Below, piece after piece: positions 58,273 through 64,000 of a DNA stretch of 64,000 nucleotides. The stretch lies in the NCBI RefSeq assembly GCF_036226525.1, contig NZ_CP108487.1, forward strand, positions 6,138,001-6,202,000, given 5' to 3'. Below the pieces are notes generated by a model. It was not told the origin of the DNA, made no database searches, and was given only the letters and a program-made list of their open reading frames with translations. The translations under genes were made by a program, and so were the position numbers. Source of the DNA: Kribbella sp. NBC_01245. Lineage in GTDB: Bacteria; Actinomycetota; Actinomycetes; Propionibacteriales; Kribbellaceae. Numbering within the stretch: the first letter of the stretch is position 1; each line of letters begins with the position of its first letter.

Positions 58273-59865
58273 ATGTCGACGACCTTGGTAATTCGCGGTG
58301 GCACGGTCCACGACGGCAAGGGCGGCCCGGGCCGCGTGGCCGACGTACTCGTCGAGGGCGATCGGATCGTCGCTGTCGGTCACGTGCCCGGCTCCGACGT
58401 TCCGACGATCGACGCCACTGGGCTGGCGGTCGCGCCCGGCTTCGTGAACGTGCTGAGCCACGCGTACTTCAGTCTTGAGAAGGATGGGCGCGGCCTGTCC
58501 GATCTCTACCAGGGCGTCACCACGCAGATCTTCGGTGAGGGTCTGTCGATCGGGCCGTTCACCGCCGAGTCCAAGGCGCTGCTCGAACCCGGTCCCGGTG
58601 AACCGTCGCTGACCTGGGACCGGCTGCCGGAATTCCTCGGGCATCTGGAGCGCAAGGGCGTCGCGCAGAATGTCGCGAGCTTCGTCGGCGCGCACAACCT
58701 CCGGATGATCGGGGCGGGCGCCGTTGATCGGCCGATGACTGCCGCCGAGCTTGACCAGGTCCGCGGCATCCTGGACGAGGAGATGGCCGACGGCGCGCTC
58801 GGGCTCGGCTCGGCCCTGATCTATCCGCCGGGATGCTTCGCCTCAACCGACGAACTGGTGGCACTGTCCGAGGTGGTGGCCCGGCACGGCGGCATGTACA
58901 TCTCCCATCTCCGCAGCGAGGGCGACCACTTCCTCGACGCGGTCGACGAGCTGATCGAGATCGGCCGACGGGCGGAACTGCCGGCCGAGATCTACCACCT
59001 CAAAGCCGCCGGCCGGCACAACTGGCCGAAGATGCAGCGAGCCATCGAGCGGGTCGAGGCCGCCCGGGCGGTGGGCCAGAAGGTGACCGCCGACGTCTAT
59101 CCGTACCTCGCCGGCCAGACCAGCCTCGGGTCCTCGATCCCGCCCGACTTCCACGACGGCGGCTATGAGGCACTTGCCAAACGGCTGGGTGATCCGGCCG
59201 AACGGGCGCGGATCCGTGCGGCTGTCGTCATGCCGTCGGACCGTTGGGAGAACCTCTACCTCGCCTCCGGCGGAGCCGACGGGATCATGCTGCTGCCCGA
59301 TCCGAAGGGCCCCGCGGCGGAGTACCGCGGCCTCACTCTGCAAGAAGTTGCCGATAGCAACTGTGCCGATCCGGTGGAGATGCTGCTGGAACTCGTCGAG
59401 CAGGAGCCATCGGTCAACGCGATGTATTTCATGATGGACGAGGACGTACTGCGGACCGCCCTGCGCAATCCGTGGGTCTCCGTCTGTTCCGACGCCGAAG
59501 CGGTCGCGGCCGAGGCGCCGTACGACGAAACGCTCACGCATCCGCGCGCCTACGGATCGTTCGCGCGGATCCTCAGCCGGTACGTGCGGGAGCAGTCGCT
59601 GTTATCCCTCGGCGAGGCGGTACGTCGGATGACCAGTCTGCCGGCCGGCAATCTCGGCCTCCGCGATCGTGGTGTGGTTGCCCCGGGCAACTACGCGGAC
59701 CTGGTCGTGTTCGACGCTGAAACGATCGGCGATCGCGCGACGTACGAGCAGCCACACCAGTACGCCACCGGGATCAGGCACGTGGTGGTCAACGGCAAAC
59801 CGGCCCTCGCCGACGGCATCCCCACCGGCGTGCTGGCCGGCCGGGCGCTGCGGCGCGGGCAGTAG
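58273..59865 (+). CDS. N-acyl-D-amino-acid deacylase (D-aminoacylase) homologue with altered metal site
   Basis: This 530-residue amidohydrolase matches D-aminoacylase in overall plan: TLVIRGGTVHDGKGGPGRVA, YISHLRSEGD near residue 210, EIYHLKAAGRHNW near 243 and a late SDAEAVAAEAPYDETLTHPR. The first metal motif, usually DVHSHSD, reads NVLSHAY. The metal-binding Cys region reads IFGEGLS, so one or two ligands are replaced. The two central His residues and the Asp are kept. The expected reaction is hydrolysis of N-acyl-D-amino acids. An ATG at 58264 is an alternative start. Ten bases separate it from the next gene. Confidence 0.78.
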   Translation: MSTTLVIRGGTVHDGKGGPGRVADVLVEGDRIVAVGHVPGSDVPTIDATGLAVAPGFVNVLSHAYFSLEKDGRGLSDLYQGVTTQIFGEGLSIGPFTAESKALLEPGPGEPSLTWDRLPEFLGHLERKGVAQNVASFVGAHNLRMIGAGAVDRPMTAAELDQVRGILDEEMADGALGLGSALIYPPGCFASTDELVALSEVVARHGGMYISHLRSEGDHFLDAVDELIEIGRRAELPAEIYHLKAAGRHNWPKMQRAIERVEAARAVGQKVTADVYPYLAGQTSLGSSIPPDFHDGGYEALAKRLGDPAERARIRAAVVMPSDRWENLYLASGGADGIMLLPDPKGPAAEYRGLTLQEVADSNCADPVEMLLELVEQEPSVNAMYFMMDEDVLRTALRNPWVSVCSDAEAVAAEAPYDETLTHPRAYGSFARILSRYVREQSLLSLGEAVRRMTSLPAGNLGLRDRGVVAPGNYADLVVFDAETIGDRATYEQPHQYATGIRHVVVNGKPALADGIPTGVLAGRALRRGQ

Positions 59866-59875
59866 GGACAACGCG

Positions 59876-61651
59876 ATGCTCTCGATCGACGCCGTCCTCA
59901 AGGCAGTTGGTGCTCAAGGCTGGGTTTATGCCGTCGACCTTGATCGCGGTGCCGAGTTCGGGTACGGCGAGGACGAGCCGGTGGTGCTGGCAAGCGTCTT
60001 CAAAATCCCTGTGCTCGTTGAACTTTTCTGCCAATTCGCCGACGGGCGGCTCGACCCGGCCACGCGCATCGACCTACCGGTCGAGGGTCGTTCCGCCGGG
60101 CCGACCGGGCTATCCGTGATGGCCGATCCGATCGAGCTATCCCTGCGGGACTTGGCTTACTGGATGATGAGTGTCAGCGACAACGCGGCGACGGACGTCC
60201 TCGTTCGGCTGCTCGGCACTGACGCGATCAACGTCAGACTGCGCGAGCTCGGCCTGACGGCGACACGGGTTGACGGCAGTTGCGACGACATCTACCGGAC
60301 GGTCGCCGAAGACGCGCCCAACCTCGAGCAGTTGCACACCGCCAGGGCGGTGGACCCGGAGCGCTCGCTGCAGGTAGGGACGCCGCGCGAGATCGTCCAG
60401 CTGCTTTCGGCCATTTGGTGGGGCGAGACGGCCAATCCGGAGGCGTGCGCGGAGATGCGCCGCATCCTTGGACTGCAGGCTTGGCCGCATCGGCTGCGCA
60501 CCGGGTTCACCGAATCGGGGACCAAGGTGAGCGCCAAGACGGGCACCTTGCCGTACTGGCGAAACGAGGTGGGCGTCGTCGAGGACGGCGATGGCAGCCG
60601 GTATGCCGTCGCGGTGTTCCTGCGGTCTACCGACCACGCGTATCGCAGGCCCGAGCTCGACGCGTGCATCGGGACCGTCGCCCGCCTTGCCATCGACCAG
60701 CTGCGGGTCGTCCCATCCCCAGCTCGATACGTGTTTCGTACGGCCGGCGCCAGGACTCCGGCGGAGATCCGGGACCGCGCGCGCGAGCTCGGCGCCGAGC
60801 TCTGGCTGCACGCGCGAGACCTCGACAGCGGCGAGACGATCGGCATCGACGAGACCACTCCGGTGGTCACCGCCTCTGTCTTCAAGGTGCCGGTCAGCCT
60901 CGAACTCGCGCGGCAGGCCGTCACGGGAGAAGTCGATCTCACCGAGCGGGTGAAGGTGGACAACGGCTTGGTGGCTTCGCCGTTCGGCCTTGCCGCTCAC
61001 CGCGACCACGCGCTCATTTCGTATCGCGATCTGGCCCTGTTGATGATGGTCATCAGCGACAACGTGGCGACCGACCTCGTACTCGAACGGGTCGGCAAGG
61101 ACCAGGTCGCGGCACTACTGAAGGACCTCGGCCTCAGCGCGACCGCCGTACCGCAGAACTGCGCCGAACTCCTCGCGACCATCGGCGAGGACCTCGGTAT
61201 CGACTACGGCGACGACGAGCGCGACCTCGCCGAGGTGTCGGTCGAGCGCCTGCTGGGTCTACGGGCGCTGACGCCCGCCGAGACCTGCCGTACGACTCCC
61301 GAGGAGATCACCCGGCTGCTCGCGGCGATCTGGCGCGACGAGGCGGCTCCGCCCGCGGCGTGCAAGCTCGTCCGGGACTGGATGGGCCACCAGATCTGGC
61401 CCCACCGGCTCACCAGTGGCTTTCCCGGCGACGAGATCAAGGTGAGCGGCAAGACCGGCACCCTGCCGCTGGTACGCAATGAGGTCGGCGTCGTCGAGTA
61501 CCCGGACGGCGGCCGCTATGCCGTCGGTGTCTTCACGCGGGCCGCGGACCCCGCCGCCAACGCCCCACACCTCGACGCGCTGATCGGTTGGGCCGCGGCC
61601 CAGGCTGTCGCCCAGCTGCGCGGCGAGCGCTCTGTCCTGCAACAACCCTGA
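59876..61651 (+). CDS. Tandem class A beta-lactamase-fold serine hydrolase (two domains)
   Basis: This 591-residue protein contains two complete penicillin-recognising domains. Domain 1 has Ser40-Val-Phe-Lys43, Ser101-Asp-Asn and Lys221-Thr-Gly. Domain 2 has Ser334-Val-Phe-Lys337, Ser394-Asp-Asn and Lys526-Thr-Gly. Both keep the sequence KTGTLP followed by RNEVGVVE, so they arose by duplication. No signal peptide or lipobox is visible, which suggests a cytoplasmic enzyme. The Omega-loop Glu of true class A lactamases is not evident in either half. Next to D-aminoacylase, peptide importer and M55 genes, a D-stereospecific peptidase or amidase is more plausible than antibiotic resistance. The ATG at 59876 is used. 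Confidence 0.8.
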   Translation: MLSIDAVLKAVGAQGWVYAVDLDRGAEFGYGEDEPVVLASVFKIPVLVELFCQFADGRLDPATRIDLPVEGRSAGPTGLSVMADPIELSLRDLAYWMMSVSDNAATDVLVRLLGTDAINVRLRELGLTATRVDGSCDDIYRTVAEDAPNLEQLHTARAVDPERSLQVGTPREIVQLLSAIWWGETANPEACAEMRRILGLQAWPHRLRTGFTESGTKVSAKTGTLPYWRNEVGVVEDGDGSRYAVAVFLRSTDHAYRRPELDACIGTVARLAIDQLRVVPSPARYVFRTAGARTPAEIRDRARELGAELWLHARDLDSGETIGIDETTPVVTASVFKVPVSLELARQAVTGEVDLTERVKVDNGLVASPFGLAAHRDHALISYRDLALLMMVISDNVATDLVLERVGKDQVAALLKDLGLSATAVPQNCAELLATIGEDLGIDYGDDERDLAEVSVERLLGLRALTPAETCRTTPEEITRLLAAIWRDEAAPPAACKLVRDWMGHQIWPHRLTSGFPGDEIKVSGKTGTLPLVRNEVGVVEYPDGGRYAVGVFTRAADPAANAPHLDALIGWAAAQAVAQLRGERSVLQQP

Positions 61652-61666
61652 CCCCTGGAGCCCACC

Positions 61667-63400
61667 ATGAAACTTCCACCTGCCTGGAAGACAAGCCTGC
61701 TGTGCGCCACTGCCCTGCTGCTCGCCGCGTGCACCGGCACTTCCGGTACGACGGCCGGCACGGGAACCGACGGGCGGGTAAGCGATGAACCGAACACCGC
61801 CAACACCGCCGAGGTCGGAGCCGGTGGCACGGTGACGTACACGATCACCTATCCGATCTCGAACTGGAACGTGCTCAACTCGGGCGGATCGACGTACTCG
61901 GTGCTCGACATCGCGGGCACCCTGCTACCCGGGGTGTTCACGCTCCAGCCCGACGGCACGCCCGCCCTCAATGCCGCACTGATGACCAGCGCGGAGAAGG
62001 TCGCGGACTCGCCGCAGACGGTGAAGTACACGATCAACCCGAAGGCGACCTGGTCGGACGGTACCGCGATCTCGGCGGACGACTTCAGCTACACCTGGAA
62101 GGCCCTCGACCCGCGGCAGTGCCCGAGGTGCCAGGCGGCCAACACCGCCGGGTACGACCGGATCAAGTCGGTGAGTGGCTCGGATGGCGGCAAGACCGTC
62201 ACCGTGGTGTTCGACCAGGCGTACGTCGACTGGAAGGCGTTGTTCTCGCCGTTCCTGCCCGCACACGTCGCGGCGACGTACGGGTCGATCGACACCCCGG
62301 AAGGGCTGGCGAAGAGCTTCAACGAGGGGCTCGCCAAGACGGCTCCGAAGTTCTCGGCCGGTCCATTCAAGATCGACGAGGTCGCCGGTGACGGATCGGT
62401 CGTGATGAGCCGCAACGACAAGTGGTACGGCACCCCCGCGAAGCTGGACAAGCTGATCTTCCGGCTCATCACCGACGTCTCCCAGCAGCCGACCTCGTTG
62501 GCGAACCAGGAGGTCGACGTCATCTACCCGAACCCGCAGGTCGACATCGTCCAGCAGGTGGAGGAGTTGCCGTCGGTCCGCTACCAGGTCACGCCGGGCG
62601 CGTCGATGCACCTGATCTGGCTGAACCTCAACGCCCCGGTGATGAAGAACGTCGCGCTGCGGAAGGCGATCATCCAGGCGGTCGACGTCCAGCAGATCAT
62701 CGACAAGACGATCGGGCAGTTCGATGAGACCGCGGAGCCGCTGAAGAACCACATCTTCATCAAGAGCTCGGCCGGCTACACCGATCTCGTGAGCGAGTAC
62801 GAGTACGGCATCGGTGACGTCGAGAAGGCCAAGAAGACGTTGGCCGACGCGGGTTACCAGGGGATTGGCTCGAAGCTGGTTGCACCGGATGGCAAGGCTC
62901 TGCCGCCGCTGCGGTTTGAGGTGAAGGCCGGCGATCAGTTGCGAGCGAGTGAGGCACAGTTGGTGCAGGCAGCGCTCGCGCCGTTGGGTATCGCCGTACA
63001 GATCGCCACTGTTGCCAACACGGTCGAAGCGGCGCAGCAGGGTAACTGGGCGCTCGCGGTCGGCACGGTGTCGCAGTCGCCGTACTCGGCTACCAGCAAC
63101 ATCCCGTATTACCTGAGCTGCCCTTCGGGCCAGACGTTCTGCCGGTTCAACCTCAACAACTATGGCAATCCGGAGGTGGACAAGCTGCTCAACTCGGCAC
63201 TGTCGGCGCCCACTGCCGAGGCGGCGACGCAGATGCTGCAGAAGGCGGGCAAGCTCGTCGCCGCCGACTACGCGGTGATGCCGCTCTACCAGAACAGGTC
63301 GTTCCTCGCGTACTCCGCGAAGGTCGGCAACCTCCGCGAGAACAGCCTGGCCTTCCCGACGTACAACACCGAGCAGTGGGGACTCCTCGCCACCTCGTAA
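61667..63400 (+). CDS. Peptide ABC importer substrate-binding lipoprotein (family 5, DppA/OppA type)
   Basis: This 577-residue exported binding protein has the lipobox LLLAACTG (Cys21). The mature protein has the SBP_bac_5 pattern: YTINPKATWSDGTAISADDF then SYTWKAL, and NVALRKAIIQAVDVQQIIDK. The ATG follows CTGGAG. It supplies the ligand for the importer encoded divergently at 54120-58078, because no other binding protein is nearby. A perfect hairpin follows the stop by ten bases. Confidence 0.9.
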   Translation: MKLPPAWKTSLLCATALLLAACTGTSGTTAGTGTDGRVSDEPNTANTAEVGAGGTVTYTITYPISNWNVLNSGGSTYSVLDIAGTLLPGVFTLQPDGTPALNAALMTSAEKVADSPQTVKYTINPKATWSDGTAISADDFSYTWKALDPRQCPRCQAANTAGYDRIKSVSGSDGGKTVTVVFDQAYVDWKALFSPFLPAHVAATYGSIDTPEGLAKSFNEGLAKTAPKFSAGPFKIDEVAGDGSVVMSRNDKWYGTPAKLDKLIFRLITDVSQQPTSLANQEVDVIYPNPQVDIVQQVEELPSVRYQVTPGASMHLIWLNLNAPVMKNVALRKAIIQAVDVQQIIDKTIGQFDETAEPLKNHIFIKSSAGYTDLVSEYEYGIGDVEKAKKTLADAGYQGIGSKLVAPDGKALPPLRFEVKAGDQLRASEAQLVQAALAPLGIAVQIATVANTVEAAQQGNWALAVGTVSQSPYSATSNIPYYLSCPSGQTFCRFNLNNYGNPEVDKLLNSALSAPTAEAATQMLQKAGKLVAADYAVMPLYQNRSFLAYSAKVGNLRENSLAFPTYNTEQWGLLATS

Positions 63401-63409
63401 CCCCACTCT

Positions 63410-63445
63410 CCTCGCCGTCCCGGATGCCGGTCCGGGACGGCGAGG
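63410..63445 (+). terminator. Terminator hairpin after binding-protein gene
   Basis: A perfect 15-bp stem (CCTCGCCGTCCCGGA at 63410-63424 with its complement at 63431-63445) closes a six-base loop, ten bases after the stop codon. It has no T tract, as often in Actinobacteria. Confidence 0.8.
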
Positions 63446-63459
63446 TCCTGCCGGTCGCG

Positions 63460-63521
63460 CAGGTCCACACGGTGACTGATTCGTCCCCATTCGGCGAGTT
63501 TCGCGCCACCGTGTGGACCTG
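63460..63521. repeat. 15-bp inverted repeat in convergent gap
   Basis: CAGGTCCACACGGTG at 63460-63474 is the perfect complement of CACCGTGTGGACCTG at 63507-63521, around a 32-base centre. A related GGTCCACGCGGTG occurs at about 53105. It may be another dispersed palindromic element or a second terminator for the convergent M55 gene. Confidence 0.7.
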
Positions 63522-63530
63522 GGGATCCGG

Positions 63531-64000
63531 TTAACGACGGGCGGTTAGGGCGGCGCGGCCGCGGCGGGCGGCGGCGGCGAGCTGGTACCAGACGGTGATC
63601 AAGGCCAGCAGCTCGTCGATGTCGGCGACCTGCTGCCGGACGGTGAGTTCACCCAGGCGTTCGCTGCCGGGGATGAACGCGAGCAGCTCCGCAGCCTCCG
63701 GGATCTGCAGGTCGAGCTCAACGATCAGGTCATCCGGAACGGCCAACGGGCTAAGGGAACTCGCGCTCTGGACCGCCAGCGATGCCCCCTCTTGAATCAG
63801 CTCCCGGGCAACGGACGGGCTCACCGAGTTCGTGGCGTTCCAGCCTTCAGCGGTCTTCACCTCCGCCGTGCCGACTCCGGGGATCACCTTCGCCGCCAGC
63901 TCACAGATCTGGTCGTCTCCGGTGATCAGCCCAACCGGCACGCCGCGGCTGGCGGCGTACAGGGCGTTGACCTCCGCCTCCGACACCTCCCGCCCGTTGA
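63531..64000 (-). CDS. M55-family D-aminopeptidase (DppA-like), 5' end outside window
   Basis: The open frame runs through the right edge, so only the C-terminal 156 or so residues are seen. NGREVSEAEVNALYAASRG followed by VPVGLITGDDQICELAAKV is the characteristic core of M55 zinc D-aminopeptidases. The C-terminus is helical. A GTG at 63986 should not be taken as the start, because homology continues before it. The family removes N-terminal D-amino acids from peptides. In Bacillus subtilis dppA is part of the dipeptide-transport operon, which parallels the arrangement here. Confidence 0.78.
   Translation of the reverse strand, partial: NGREVSEAEVNALYAASRGVPVGLITGDDQICELAAKVIPGVGTAEVKTAEGWNATNSVSPSVARELIQEGASLAVQSASSLSPLAVPDDLIVELDLQIPEAAELLAFIPGSERLGELTVRQQVADIDELLALITVWYQLAAAARRGRAALTARR

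Noticed and set aside
59876..61651. Simple antibiotic-resistance beta-lactamase
   Set aside because: There is no export signal and no obvious Omega-loop Glu in either domain, and the neighbours point to peptide catabolism.

Overview
The window is high-GC actinobacterial DNA. The HspR/HAIR heat-shock circuit, an rRNA operon without spacer tRNAs, frequent GTG/TTG starts and 1.2-kDa-residue-class secreted subtilases (about 1,220-1,230 residues) all point that way. Gene content best fits the Propionibacteriales, probably Kribbella or a close relative. This is a judgement from gene content, not a 16S search.

Layout. (1) 1-7182: a histidine-degradation region. An OpuC/ProU-type ABC importer (ATPase cut by the left edge, two permeases, lipoprotein binding protein) is translationally coupled to an M20 amidohydrolase and hutF. 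Then comes a repeat-bearing gap and hutI. (2) 7183-13218: one complete rRNA operon (16S, 23S, 5S) with promoter candidate, leader boxes, a 23S processing stem and a perfect 15-bp terminator-like hairpin. (3) 13319-16563: two tandem Asp-box (sialidase-like) proteins, a phosphoribosyltransferase and a GNAT enzyme. (4) 16677-20982: dnaK-grpE-dnaJ-hspR with two HAIR operators. (5) 20986-32515, minus strand: two large paralogous secreted subtilases followed by a polyprenol-type glycosyltransferase; then a three-gene unit (unknown protein, divergent FolD-like protein, amidase). (6) 32594-37431: clpB with its own HAIR operator, a Gly/Pro-rich membrane protein, an ArsC-like protein and a two-HTH regulator. 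(7) 37436-44649: a DapC-like aminotransferase, a secreted beta-helix protein, a FadR-type regulator and a divergent sugar importer that lacks its own ATPase gene. (8) 44639-46140: what looks like the remains of a graspetide/imiditide peptide cluster, with an intact isoaspartate-type methyltransferase and a truncated ATP-grasp ligase. (9) 46211-54096: an ordinary mixed stretch (SDR, lipoprotein, LysR, aldo/keto reductase, AlkZ-like winged-helix protein, methyltransferase, degenerate Prim-Pol-like protein, GNAT, ECF41 sigma). (10) 54120-64000: a dipeptide ABC importer (two ATPases, two permeases, binding protein) arranged with an N-acyl-D-amino-acid deacylase homologue, a tandem penicillin-binding/beta-lactamase-fold protein and the end of an M55 D-aminopeptidase.

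How the genes work together. The left end imports and degrades histidine-type substrates. The HspR circuit links DnaK, DnaJ, GrpE and ClpB across 16 kb. The right end reads as a locus for taking up and cleaving peptides that contain D-amino acids. Start codons were moved where a Shine-Dalgarno site, lipobox or overlap argued for it. Large antisense ORFs typical of high-GC DNA were left out.
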